Of a stretch of DNA of 64,000 bases, positions 35,920 through 44,829 are shown piece after piece. The position numbers and the translations under genes were made by a program. The stretch covers positions 1-64,000 of the forward strand of contig JAJVIK010000002.1 of the NCBI GenBank assembly GCA_022072055.1, written 5' to 3'. This stretch comes from a bacterium. Lineage in GTDB: Bacteria; Hinthialibacterota; Hinthialibacteria; OLB16. The stretch's first letter is position 1; each line of letters begins with the position of its first letter. The notes below the pieces were generated by a model, which saw nothing but the letters and a program-made list of their open reading frames with translations, had not been told where the DNA came from and did no database searches.

Positions 35920-36917
35920 TATTCATCGCCTCCATTTTGCTGCTTTGTCTTGACCGTCCGCGAAGCCCAGTTCTTCAGGTTGCGATCCACAATTTTCTTC
36001 ATGTCGGAGTTGGGCTGTTCGAGAACGTACTGCCGGAAGACACTTGCCCCGAACTCTTCAGCTTCGGCGAAATTGACGCCGAACAGCCTTTTTGCCATGG
36101 TCTCAGGCGTGTAGCCGAGCGGTACCTTGACCCGCTTTTCGAACTTGGCGAACCATTCAGCAAGTCGGGCGCGTGTAGGCTCGGGCAATGTCATGCGAAC
36201 CTGGAACCGTCGCCATACGGCACGGTCAAGCAGTTCGGCGTGATTGGTTGCCGCGATGACAACGACGTGGCTCGGCAGTGCGTCAATCTGCATGAGTAGC
36301 GAGCTGACCACGCGCTTGATCTCGCCCGTCTCGTGGCGGTCGCCCCGCTCCTTTCCCAGCGTTTCGAATTCATCAAAGAACAGAACGCACCTCCGCGTGC
36401 GGGCGTGCTCCAAAAGACGATGCAGCCGAACTGCTGTTTCTCCGAGGTAGGTCCCGATGACGCTTTCGTAACGGACAATCAATAGAGGAACCATCAAGGC
36501 ATGAGCAAATGCCTCGGCAAGGGAGGTCTTTCCATTGCCTGGCGGGCCGATCAACAGCACGCGGTTGCGTGGTTCAAGGTTGTATGAGCGCAACAGGTCT
36601 AACCGATGATGCTCCTGGACGACATCTCTCGAAATCTCGCATACGTCTTTGGGCAGAATAAGGTCGTCGAACGATCGTTCGGGCATGACCTCATGAAGCA
36701 GGTTAGACACTTTCTGCTCAAGCACGGCGCTTCCGCCATTCGGGGCTGGCCTGTCCGCGGGTATGGCGCGGAGTAAGTCCTCCAACCTTTTCGCAAGGAC
36801 GGTATGCTTCTTCGCTCTTTCTTCGGCGATAATAGCCTCAACCACTTTTCGTAGCCTGACCTTGTCTCCAGACATACCGAAGCGGACGAGGTCGGTTAGT
36901 AAGTCGGCTCTAGCCAT
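35919..36917 (-). CDS. ietA: IetA-like AAA ATPase
   Basis: The product is 332 residues, with GGAG 6 bp before the ATG. An N-terminal helical region is followed by an AAA core: LIGPPGNGKTSLAEAF (Walker A, about residues 122-137), CVLFFDEFETLGKE (Walker B) and a sensor region with VIAATNHAELLDRAVWRRF, which carries arginines of the second region of homology. This is the FtsH/katanin-like AAA type. It likely forms a ring that controls or feeds the subtilase encoded immediately downstream. It follows hsdS by 21 bp, suggesting co-transcription with the restriction genes. Confidence 0.85.
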   Translation of the reverse strand: MARADLLTDLVRFGMSGDKVRLRKVVEAIIAEERAKKHTVLAKRLEDLLRAIPADRPAPNGGSAVLEQKVSNLLHEVMPERSFDDLILPKDVCEISRDVVQEHHRLDLLRSYNLEPRNRVLLIGPPGNGKTSLAEAFAHALMVPLLIVRYESVIGTYLGETAVRLHRLLEHARTRRCVLFFDEFETLGKERGDRHETGEIKRVVSSLLMQIDALPSHVVVIAATNHAELLDRAVWRRFQVRMTLPEPTRARLAEWFAKFEKRVKVPLGYTPETMAKRLFGVNFAEAEEFGASVFRQYVLEQPNSDMKKIVDRNLKNWASRTVKTKQQNGGDE

Positions 36918-36938
36918 GGTCTGCTCCGCTCATTTTCA

Positions 36939-38201
36939 TTAGGCGACCTCATAGTTCTGCATCGTTGTGCGCACGTCTAGCTCGCCGGAGAGAAGTTGGG
37001 GCAACAGCTCATCCCTCACCGCTGCAAGGTTTCGGGATTCCTCACGATTGCGATGAGCCTGTTCGTAGAGAGGTCCGCACATTTGATGGAAAACTTTCGC
37101 AACCTCTGGCATTTGGGGGAACACGACCTGCCACTTCCCGATGGTCTCTGGAGAAACGGCAGGGTAAGCCCCACCGTCTGCCTGATGGCCAAGGTGCTCG
37201 AATAATTCAGGCAGAGTGAGAGCCGAATGGATGAATGACCATGGCGCAAGTCTCGGTGTGATCACTGCAAAGCCGGTTGAAGCGATCAGAGAAGGCGAAG
37301 GATGTAGGCACAAGAAATATGAGCCGCGGTCGGGCCGGACCGTAGACAAGACCGTGTCCCCATGCCGAAGAATGCGCCGAGCACGACTTGGTTCTGCGCC
37401 GCGCTGGTAGATTTGGATGGCCCCGATGTTCCCTTGTGATACGGCGGAAATCTCTACGTACTCAATGGTCTCCAGTTTGTCTGCCTTTCCAAGCGTCTTA
37501 GCGTTGATCTCGGCCAAGTCTGAAATTGTCCCAACCCCCCACCCCTCCGGGATGTCCCCGATCTCCGAATCGACGAGGCGGTCCGGGAACAGCGCGGCGG
37601 TTTCGGAGTCCATGCCGACGGGGGGGCGGCCTTCCATCTTGGCGCGGACGGGATCGAAGTCCACGAACCACGACTTGAACAGGGCTTGCGCCATCGCCTC
37701 CAACGTCTCGTTCATCCGCCGGTTGTTCTCGATCTTGTCGTCCAAAGTCCCCAGGATGTGCGCAATGGCCCGCTGCTCGGCCAGGGGGGGAATCTCGCAG
37801 GGGAGATGAGCGAGTTGAGGATATGACACATTCGGAAAGGTGGAGCCAGTCGCGTGAGCAAGCAATTCTGGAAGACGGTAGTCGATAATCCCACGAAGAA
37901 ACGGCTGAAACTCAACTCCCGCTTTGTGTCGTATTGCCGCTATTCCACGCCCAATAGCGTAATCGCGATCCGCCCAGTTCATCCTTCCTGTCGTTGATCC
38001 ACGGACACAGAAAAGTATGTCCCCTTTGCGAGCTCGTTTCTTGACCTGATTTGTGAACTGAACTGGGTATGGATGAGATGGACCAAACTCTGTGGGACCG
38101 TTTAAGAGTGGTGTCCCCTCTCCGAATGTATTACACGATTCGCCAGGGGGAGACTGACCCATGGTAATAGTGGCTATTGAACCAAGGGAGTCTGTAATCA
38201 T
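36939..38201 (-). CDS. hsdS: Type I restriction specificity subunit S
   Basis: The product is 420 residues with two target-recognition domains and two helical spacers. The first half ends with PLAEQRAIAHILGTLDDKIE and the second begins after ALFKSWFVDFDPV, with SEIGDIPEGWGV introducing the second recognition domain. HsdS reads the two halves of a bipartite DNA target and bridges HsdM subunits. Its start overlaps the NYN gene stop by 4 bp (ATGA), so it is translated with that gene. This placement of a nuclease ahead of hsdS is not the standard hsdMSR order. Confidence 0.93.
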   Translation of the reverse strand: MITDSLGSIATITMGQSPPGESCNTFGEGTPLLNGPTEFGPSHPYPVQFTNQVKKRARKGDILFCVRGSTTGRMNWADRDYAIGRGIAAIRHKAGVEFQPFLRGIIDYRLPELLAHATGSTFPNVSYPQLAHLPCEIPPLAEQRAIAHILGTLDDKIENNRRMNETLEAMAQALFKSWFVDFDPVRAKMEGRPPVGMDSETAALFPDRLVDSEIGDIPEGWGVGTISDLAEINAKTLGKADKLETIEYVEISAVSQGNIGAIQIYQRGAEPSRARRILRHGDTVLSTVRPDRGSYFLCLHPSPSLIASTGFAVITPRLAPWSFIHSALTLPELFEHLGHQADGGAYPAVSPETIGKWQVVFPQMPEVAKVFHQMCGPLYEQAHRNREESRNLAAVRDELLPQLLSGELDVRTTMQNYEVA

Positions 38202-38833
38202 GTTTTGTTTTCCCTTGATCGGTAATCATTCCCATCCAAGCACGAGTCGTACATCGCCCGGTCGATCTTGATCCAATCGGTTCCGTTGATGCCGCGTCGG
38301 TTGGTGGTTGTGGGACTGAACGGGAAGGCGGAAGCGACCTTGATCCAGCGGTCCTGCTCGATGGAGATTTGCTTGACCTCGTCCGCCACTTCCGAAAGGT
38401 CCTGGTCCTGGCTGAAGATGAGCGCCACGTCGTAGTCGCGCGAACGCGCCATCCGCACCACATCCAGCGCGATCCGAATGTCGATCCCCTTCTCCTGGCC
38501 GACCAGGACTGTCCGTTCGGTTCCATCCGGGAGAATCAGGGATTCGTTCCGATACCGGAGAGATCGGGAAAAGGTCTTGATCCCACGGGTTCCCATGACC
38601 GCGAGTTTCGCGGCCCAGAAATGACTCCAGGCGGGATTGTCCGCCCGGTCCGGGACGCCCGTGTAAAAGTGAACGCGCTTCAGACGCCAGCCTTTGGATT
38701 CGCACACACGCTGTGCAAGGAGGAGTGGGTCGTAGTTGGGGTAGGTGTGACCGAACGCGGTCTTGGCGCATCGGTAGAGGTTTTGACCGTCGAAGAAGGC
38801 GATGGTCCGCTTGGAAGAGGGTTCAGTAGGCAT
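38198..38833 (-). CDS. NYN-domain (PIN-like) ribonuclease-type protein
   Basis: The product is 211 residues. I chose the ATG at 38833, with AAGGGGG 6 bp upstream; longer frames cross a terminator hairpin. The NYN/PIN fold acidic residues are visible: TIAFFDGQNLYR at the N-terminus, GIDIRIALDVV in the middle and VALIFSQDQDLSEVAD towards the end, all Asp-containing as in Mg-dependent RNases. It sits between hsdM and hsdS and is coupled to hsdS. It could be an RNA-cutting backup effector triggered when restriction fails, like anticodon nucleases linked to type I systems (inference). Confidence 0.85.
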   Translation of the reverse strand: MPTEPSSKRTIAFFDGQNLYRCAKTAFGHTYPNYDPLLLAQRVCESKGWRLKRVHFYTGVPDRADNPAWSHFWAAKLAVMGTRGIKTFSRSLRYRNESLILPDGTERTVLVGQEKGIDIRIALDVVRMARSRDYDVALIFSQDQDLSEVADEVKQISIEQDRWIKVASAFPFSPTTTNRRGINGTDWIKIDRAMYDSCLDGNDYRSRENKT

Positions 38834-38846
38834 ATCGAACCCCCTT

Positions 38847-38891
38847 AAAAAGCAAAACCCCACCGGAGGCCTTTCGGCTGGTCCAGTGGGG
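38847..38891 (-). terminator. Terminator/attenuator in the leader of the NYN-hsdS operon
   Basis: On the minus strand CCCCACTGGA and TCCGGTGGGG form a stem with one mismatch and a 14-nt loop, followed by TTTTGCTTTT. It lies 135 bp after hsdM and only 14 bp before the NYN start codon, inside the predicted leader of the NYN-hsdS transcript. Confidence 0.75.
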
Positions 38892-38907
38892 AGTAAGTGA
38901 TACCTGA

Positions 38908-38936
38908 AATATACCTGATCGCCCGCTCGCACGCAA
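38908..38936 (-). promoter_or_regulatory. Candidate promoter just upstream of the attenuator
   Basis: On the minus strand TTGCGT and TATATT are separated by 17 bp; the -10 matches 5 of 6, the -35 only 3 of 6. A start near 38901 would put the hairpin at 38858-38891 within the first tens of nucleotides of the NYN-hsdS-ietAS transcript. Confidence 0.4.
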
Positions 38937-39025
38937 GGGGCGGTTTTCGAAAGAGTGGATATCTCGAAATCCCCCGTTTCGAAGGATCGAACGCAATCGG
39001 GCGGAGGGATTGAGCGATTCCGAAG

Positions 39026-40627
39026 TCATGACTTGAACGCGAACCCCAGTTTGATCAGGTTCGACCGGATCTCTTTTTCGAGCCGGGCCGACTCCGCAAA
39101 CTGCCCGTCCAACGTTTCGACCAACCGGGACATCTTGTCCTCGAACGGCTCGCCGTCGTCCTCGACCTCGGCGGCTCCGACATACCGGCCCGGCGTGAGC
39201 ACGAACCCATGCCCGCGAATTTCGTCGAGCGAAGCGCTCTTGCAGAACCCGGCGATGTCTTCGTAGTCACCCGCGCCCTTGTCTCCTCGCCAGGTATGAT
39301 AGGTTCCAGCGATCTTCTCGATGTCGGCTGCGTCGAGGTCGCGATGGACCCGATCGATCAATCGGCCCATCTTGCGGGCGTCGATGAACAGGGTCTGCCC
39401 GCGCCGGTCGGCGGCCTCGCCGCCGGAATGTGCGGGAAGACGTCGCTTGTCGCGGCGGAGAAACCAAAGACAGACCGGGATCTGAGTCGAATAGAATAAC
39501 TGCCCCGGCAGCGCCACCATGCAATCGACCAGATCGGCTTCGATGATAGCCTTGCGGATCTCCCCTTCGCCGGACTGATTGGAAGACATGCTCCCGTTGG
39601 CGAGAACGAACCCGGCCAAGCCGGTCGGCGACAGGTGATGAATAAAATTCTGGACCCAGGCGTAGTTGGCGTTGCCTGCCGGGGGCGTACCGTATTTCCA
39701 GCGCACATCCTCACGAAGCCGGTCCCCTCCCCAGTCGCTGTCGTTGAACGGCGGGTTGGCCAGGATGTAATCGGCCTTGAGGCTCGGGTGCAGGTCGCGA
39801 TGGAAACTGTCGGCGTTCTCCGGCCCCAGGTTGCCCTCGATGCCGCGAATGGCGAGGTTCATTTTGGCCAAGCGCCAGGTGGTCGGGTTGCTCTCCTGCC
39901 CGAAGATGCTGATGTCCCCGATCCGTCCTCCGTGGGCTTCCACGAACTTTTCGCTCTGGACAAACATTCCACCCGAACCACAGCACGGGTCGAACACGCG
40001 CCCCTTGTAAGGCGAAAGCATCTCCACCAGAACCTGCACGACGCACCGTGGGGTATAGAACTGGCCCCCCTTCTTACCTTCTGCGCTGGCAAACTGAGAG
40101 AGGAAATATTCGTACACCCGACCGAGGACATCTTTGGACCGGCTGGCCTTGTCGCCCAAGCCGAGGTTGCTCACCAGGTCGATCAACTCACCGAGGCGCT
40201 GCTTGTCGAGCGTGGGGCGGGCGTAGTCCTTGGGCAGCACCCCTTTGAGGTTGGGATTCTCGCGCTCGACCGCGACCATGGCGTCGTCGATCAGCTTGCC
40301 GATGGTGGGCTGTTTGGCGTTTGCTTGGAGCTGGGACCAGCGGGCTTCCTTTGGAACCCAGAACACATTCTGAGCGATGTACTCGTCACGATCCTCAGGG
40401 TCCGCCTCCGGGTCGTCCAACAACTTGGCGCGATGCTCCTCGAAAGCATCCGAAATGTATTTGAGGAAGATCAATCCGAGGACGACGTGCTTGTACTCAG
40501 CGGCGTCCATGTGGCCCCGGAGTTTGTCCGCCGCCGCCCACATGGCCGCTTCGAAGCCGAGGTTGGCCCCATTGGAGGGTTTGTTGTTGTTTTTCGAGCC
40601 TGATTTTCTAGCCATTAGTTTGCCCAT
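39026..40627 (-). CDS. hsdM: Type I restriction-modification methyltransferase subunit M
   Basis: The product is 533 residues; the ATG at 40615 is an alternative start and neither has a strong ribosome binding site. An N-terminal helical domain ([20 protein letters not shown]) precedes the N6-adenine methyltransferase core: SAM-binding [14 protein letters not shown] and catalytic [12 protein letters not shown] (NPPF). A C-terminal helical tail follows. HsdM methylates adenine in the HsdS-recognised site. It is the first gene of the minus-strand restriction locus, separated from the rest by a hairpin and probable promoter. Confidence 0.95.
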   Translation of the reverse strand: MGKLMARKSGSKNNNKPSNGANLGFEAAMWAAADKLRGHMDAAEYKHVVLGLIFLKYISDAFEEHRAKLLDDPEADPEDRDEYIAQNVFWVPKEARWSQLQANAKQPTIGKLIDDAMVAVERENPNLKGVLPKDYARPTLDKQRLGELIDLVSNLGLGDKASRSKDVLGRVYEYFLSQFASAEGKKGGQFYTPRCVVQVLVEMLSPYKGRVFDPCCGSGGMFVQSEKFVEAHGGRIGDISIFGQESNPTTWRLAKMNLAIRGIEGNLGPENADSFHRDLHPSLKADYILANPPFNDSDWGGDRLREDVRWKYGTPPAGNANYAWVQNFIHHLSPTGLAGFVLANGSMSSNQSGEGEIRKAIIEADLVDCMVALPGQLFYSTQIPVCLWFLRRDKRRLPAHSGGEAADRRGQTLFIDARKMGRLIDRVHRDLDAADIEKIAGTYHTWRGDKGAGDYEDIAGFCKSASLDEIRGHGFVLTPGRYVGAAEVEDDGEPFEDKMSRLVETLDGQFAESARLEKEIRSNLIKLGFAFKS

Positions 40628-40708
40628 TGTGTCAAAACCGAGGACTTTTGCAACCTTTTCCCCAATTCCCAGGCGGTTCCGAGTTTACCCGAAGGGTGTG
40701 ACAACAAA

Positions 40709-40879
40709 CCCTGTACACGTCTCCCTCTAGCCGAGTTCTACCAATCCGTCGAGGCCACCCTCGCCAAACATGAGCTTCCTGAACTGGAGGTCTCGAGGGT
40801 CCTCTGGAAACAGCGGAGTTGTGTATTCCCGATACGAGTACATTAGAACACGTGCAGGGCACCTCAAAACTGAAGGTTA
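40709..40879 (+). pseudogene. Truncated, frameshifted paralogue of the membrane protein gene at 44830
   Basis: In one frame it encodes FYQSVEATLAKHELPELEVS followed by RVLWKQRS. This closely matches FYTQVEAAFAKHEAPDAEVS and RVTWKERS of the intact gene at 44830. Right after that the frame shifts and then ends at a stop. Neither the start nor the membrane part is present. It marks where a related element gene was cut, between hsdM and the patatin gene. Confidence 0.65.
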
Positions 40880-42025
40880 GAGTCCAGGGAGATAGTGCGA
40901 AAGCAGAATTCTGGTCAACTGCTCTCCGCGCAGGGTCAATCGGCGAACGTTCTCTTTGCGCATTGGGGAAAAGTTTGTCGGGTAGTCGCCAACTTCCTCT
41001 CTTGCAACAAGGTCAGCCGGAGGGGAAGGAAGCACACTGTCCTGCTGCCCAAGGTATGGAAGGATGAACCCCTTGATCCGGCCGGCCTTCTCGTGCTCAT
41101 GGAGACGGCCAAACGCTCCATCCTGCACCTTCCGAAATGTTGACGAGAAGGCCGCCGACATTCGAGAGCAGAAGTGGTATGGGATCGCCTTTCCGCTGAA
41201 TTGGCCGTGCCCCGCGCTGCAACAGAGGATGTAATCGGGGTTGTAGACGTGGAGACTGTAGTCCCCACTCCGTCCCGGCTCAATGCACGTTAAGCCCAAA
41301 TTGTCAAAAACTCCACCGTCCGTTATTACAACTCGCTCACGCGAAAGTTTTCCGTCTTTCTTGAAGGTCCACATTTCGTCCAGCGCCGGGAGGAACAGTG
41401 GGTATGCTGCTGAACAGGTTACGGCATGAGAAAGTGGAACCTCATTATTCTCTATCTCTCCAAATCTCCAAGACCCCGACCGCTGGTTCCCGAATCGAAA
41501 GGCAGTCCCAGTTCTCAGTTCGCAAGCATTGAAGATGACATCAAGGCCGGGGCGTGCAACTTGAGAGAGCATGGGGTCCCCGAGCACGCTCCGCAAGGCC
41601 CCTTCCAGGGCCAACGTCCGACTTGCCCACCGTCGCAGAGGTGGCTCCTTCTTGAAGAGTTTCGCTGCTCGTGCGATAGGAGAAGACACGAGCTTGGTCG
41701 CTGCGATCAACAGGAGAAGTGACGGAGATAACAGGTGTCGGACAGTGCTCCAGACCAGTCCTCTTCGCAGGAACTCCACGGTTCGCTGGTCGAAGGCATC
41801 GAAATCCTCCTTCCGGTATGCGTACATCCCGGCGATTACCGAACCACCCGAAACCGCAGAGACCACGGAAACGCGTTCCAGAATTCCGCGAGCATTGAGT
41901 TCCCTGAGACAGCCAAGGTGGAAGGCAATCGCGCGTGAGCCACCACCCGAGAGCGCGAGCGCGATATTGGGTGACCTCTCGACAGACTGGTTCGGAGCTG
42001 GCGCACCTCCATCAGTTCTGTTCAT
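40877..42025 (-). CDS. Patatin-like phospholipase
   Basis: The product is 382 residues from the ATG at 42025 with AGGGAGG upstream. Patatin signatures are clear: oxyanion loop SGGGSRAIAF (about 26-35), nucleophile elbow SAVSGGSV with Ser59 (A-x-S-x-G instead of G-x-S-x-G, as in several patatin-like subfamilies), and VITDGGVFDN for the catalytic Asp. There is no signal peptide; a hydrophobic stretch (LLSPSLLLLIAATKLV) near residues 105-120 may contact membrane. It hydrolyses acyl chains of membrane lipids. It follows a metallo-beta-lactamase-fold gene by 19 bp, so the two are likely one functional unit. Confidence 0.88.
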   Translation of the reverse strand: MNRTDGGAPAPNQSVERSPNIALALSGGGSRAIAFHLGCLRELNARGILERVSVVSAVSGGSVIAGMYAYRKEDFDAFDQRTVEFLRRGLVWSTVRHLLSPSLLLLIAATKLVSSPIARAAKLFKKEPPLRRWASRTLALEGALRSVLGDPMLSQVARPGLDVIFNACELRTGTAFRFGNQRSGSWRFGEIENNEVPLSHAVTCSAAYPLFLPALDEMWTFKKDGKLSRERVVITDGGVFDNLGLTCIEPGRSGDYSLHVYNPDYILCCSAGHGQFSGKAIPYHFCSRMSAAFSSTFRKVQDGAFGRLHEHEKAGRIKGFILPYLGQQDSVLPSPPADLVAREEVGDYPTNFSPMRKENVRRLTLRGEQLTRILLSHYLPGL

Positions 42026-42044
42026 ATTCGCCGTCCTCCCTCTA

Positions 42045-43325
42045 TCACGCTGAAAGAATCCCCCCCGCAGAAACGCCTCGATCCTTGTTGGCTTGAATTG
42101 GCCCATACGCCAGAAAATCTCTCAAGACTGCGATGTGTGGGTGCCTGTATCGCTTGTTGTCCGGATCAGAACTGAAGACGCTCAGCTCTGGGGCTATTCT
42201 GGAGGCAACCCCCGAATGCCAATTATGCTCCGAGCCATGGTGCATCACCTGGAGGACACCCGTCGTGCTGATCCGGAACTCCTTGAGGTACGTGAGCAAT
42301 CTGTCCAGCCGTAAGGGGGTGTCGAGATAGCCATCGCCGGTATAGAGCACACTGCCACGAGCGGATGGCCAGGCCCATCCGTCATTAAACAACATCCAGT
42401 CGGCGAATGGGATCAGCATGGGGCTGTGCCAATAAGGAAAGTGCGGGGTGCGAAGCAGTTCCACTCTCTCCCAGGCCGGATAAATGGGACCACCGTATAG
42501 GAAGAGTGAGATTGCATTCCGCGTCTCTGAATCGGATCCGAAACTGTCATCGTATATCGATTTGAGGGCGCGCAACGCTTGGTAACGGTCAGACCCTGGA
42601 ATCAACAGTTTATCTCGCCATTTGCGAACCTCTATGCCAAAGTCACCCGGTATCCTGTCGGCAAGGTCGGCATCGTTATACGGAACAAATTCCCAAAAGG
42701 ATCGAAGTGGCAACGAGCGCCCCGGCGGCAAGAACTCAACCTTGTCACGTTGACTACTCAAGAATCGCAGATCCTCGTCATAGTCATTGACGGAAAGCGT
42801 GGCAAGTTCGCCGAAGAAAAACCCATCCTCATCTGGTCCGGGGGGTCTCCCTCCCTCTGGAATCTCTGGTCCAGCTCCTTCGCTCGGAAGCACAAGAAGG
42901 ATAGTGTCGATCTCCGATCCTTCTATCGCTGTCAGATACTCCACTGGATTCACAAAGAAACTCGCAATCGGGTCGTCCGGGTCCACCCCTTCTTCAAAGG
43001 CAATGGTCAGCCGCGTTTCCAATGGCACATAGGGAAGCATGAGAACTTGGACGCGAAACGCCTGGAGCAAGTCCACGACGCCACTGATATGATCGTGGTC
43101 GAAGTGGGAAAGCGTGACCAAGTCTATCTTGTTCCGTCTCCCATTCTGCCACTGGAGTGCGTCGATCCCTCGGCGGACCAGCCGCGTTGAGGAACTCGTC
43201 CCGCAATCATAGACCCAATTGAACCGGGGTGGACGGGAATCCCTCGCACACAGGGAACCCGAAGCAAAGAGCCCTTGCCCCACCGGGTGAAAGGTGTAAT
43301 TAAAGACCAGGTGGGGCCTTGTCAT
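42045..43325 (-). CDS. Metallo-beta-lactamase-fold protein paired with the patatin gene
   Basis: The product is 426 residues with GGAG about 10 bp before the ATG. The zinc motif THxHxDH appears as LSHFDHDHISG (about residues 72-82), and later MHHGSEHNW resembles the downstream His of the ComEC/Rec2-like MBL group. There is no signal peptide. A long insert (residues about 110-290) separates the motifs. Activity could be phosphodiester or nucleotide hydrolysis. Tight spacing with the patatin gene suggests an effector/controller pair; which gene controls which is not visible. Confidence 0.8.
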   Translation of the reverse strand: MTRPHLVFNYTFHPVGQGLFASGSLCARDSRPPRFNWVYDCGTSSSTRLVRRGIDALQWQNGRRNKIDLVTLSHFDHDHISGVVDLLQAFRVQVLMLPYVPLETRLTIAFEEGVDPDDPIASFFVNPVEYLTAIEGSEIDTILLVLPSEGAGPEIPEGGRPPGPDEDGFFFGELATLSVNDYDEDLRFLSSQRDKVEFLPPGRSLPLRSFWEFVPYNDADLADRIPGDFGIEVRKWRDKLLIPGSDRYQALRALKSIYDDSFGSDSETRNAISLFLYGGPIYPAWERVELLRTPHFPYWHSPMLIPFADWMLFNDGWAWPSARGSVLYTGDGYLDTPLRLDRLLTYLKEFRISTTGVLQVMHHGSEHNWHSGVASRIAPELSVFSSDPDNKRYRHPHIAVLRDFLAYGPIQANKDRGVSAGGILSA

Positions 43326-43421
43326 TGTTCAAAATCTCCTGGGCGAATTTGGTTTGCGTGGTTCGTCTGGACCGAGTTTATGCCACGCGTTTGCCGATCC
43401 TCTACAACGGGCACGGAAGTA

Positions 43422-44531
43422 TCAGTTGCTACCCGTCGCGGTTAAGACCGACAGATTTCCATTCGGGAGCGCGGTCACGACGACGTCCCCATCCCAGGAG
43501 GTTCCATAGATGGCCTTCTCCACGTCCATGCGCTTGAAGCGCTTGGCCCCGTCGGCGGCGCGTGCGTGGATCGGTGCTTCCCGAAGGCGCTCGATATTGT
43601 CAGCAAGGAGCGCGATGGTCACGAGCCGGGGATGGCCGTAGGCGAAGGTCGAAAAACGCTCGCCGGTGTTGCGCCCGAAGTACCACTTCCCGGCTGAGAA
43701 GACCGCAATCTCCGGCGTGACCGCCTGGAGGAAGTCTTCCGTGGTCGCGTTGTACGAGCCGTGATGGCCGACGTGGAGGATGTCGGTATCGAGGGAGTCC
43801 GTTTCCGCGTAGTAATCGACGAGGGTCTCGATTCCCGCCAATTCCAGGTCGCCCGTGGTGAGGAGCGAGGCTTCGCCGAAGTCGATCCGCACCACCAGGC
43901 TGTGATTGTTCTCGTTCTCGAACTCCTTATCCTCCCAGCCTGGGTTCCCCGTGTGACCGCCCGAGAGGATCACAATCTTCGGGTCGCACTCGGAACAGTT
44001 CACCGGGTCAATCAGGTCGTCCGTGAGACCGGAGAGGTCCTCGACCTCGACCACCTCGGAATCCGGCGCCTCGCGGATGGTAATGTTGCGGCCGCCCGTG
44101 CTCGCGTTCTCGTGAAGCCAGAGGGGGTTCTTGGTTCCGGGTTTTCCCTTCAGAACCTCAACCCGCCCGTTGTCCACGTACCGCTCCACCGTGAAGGTCT
44201 CGACGACCTCCTGCAACCCGCGCGTGTGGTCAATGTGGTTGTGGGTGGTGATCACCGAGTCCAGGGTGTTCTCGAGGTCGGCGCGGCGCTTGAAGAACTC
44301 CGTGAGGTAGTCGATCAACTGCTCGGTTGCGGCTGCGTCCTGGCCGCCCGTATCCACGAGGACGGCTCCGCACGGGAACTCCACGAGCATGGAGTCTCCC
44401 TGGCCGACGTCAATGAAGTGGACCCGCATTTCAGGTTCCGCGCCCGCAGGCGCGAGGAGAGACATGAAGGATACGAGGACGCCGCTCAAGAACCCGAGCG
44501 AGCGGGAGTGGGGCTGGCTGAGGCGGACCAT
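43422..44531 (-). CDS. Exported metallo-beta-lactamase-fold hydrolase (ComEC/Rec2-like)
   Basis: The product is 369 residues. The ATG at 44531 has GGAG about 10 bp upstream. A signal peptide (FLSGVLVSFMSLLAPAGAEP) precedes an MBL domain with HFIDVGQGDSMLV, ITTHNHIDHTRGL (zinc site) and ILHVGHHGSYNATTEDFL. It differs from the neighbouring cytoplasmic MBL protein, with which it shares the fold but not the location. It may digest extracellular DNA or nucleotides (inference). Confidence 0.85.
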   Translation of the reverse strand: MVRLSQPHSRSLGFLSGVLVSFMSLLAPAGAEPEMRVHFIDVGQGDSMLVEFPCGAVLVDTGGQDAAATEQLIDYLTEFFKRRADLENTLDSVITTHNHIDHTRGLQEVVETFTVERYVDNGRVEVLKGKPGTKNPLWLHENASTGGRNITIREAPDSEVVEVEDLSGLTDDLIDPVNCSECDPKIVILSGGHTGNPGWEDKEFENENNHSLVVRIDFGEASLLTTGDLELAGIETLVDYYAETDSLDTDILHVGHHGSYNATTEDFLQAVTPEIAVFSAGKWYFGRNTGERFSTFAYGHPRLVTIALLADNIERLREAPIHARAADGAKRFKRMDVEKAIYGTSWDGDVVVTALPNGNLSVLTATGSN

Positions 44532-44829
44532 GTTCAAACTCTCCGTTCTGTGAAGTGCGGTCAGTGCATCCTTGTGGTGGCAGGGGGAAGAGGAGAGCCA
44601 TCTACCCCAGAAACGGAGGGGCAGAGACTATATAGCGTAAGTGAATACTGTCTGGGGTGTCGTTTGTCAAGCTGATTCTGTGTTGGTTCCTTCGGAGTGG
44701 CCAGAAAGCGGGAACACGGCGGCTCATCGCCCCCACAGCCCCCCTTTCCCGGATATTGCGGGGATGGTAGGTTCCTGTACCCCGTGGCTCTAAACGGCCA
44801 CGTGTATTTGAGACTAGGGAGGCTCTCCC

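Noticed and set aside
40877-42025. CBASS system suggested by the patatin-like protein
   Set aside because: No CD-NTase or other nucleotide cyclase lies nearby; the partner is an MBL-fold protein.
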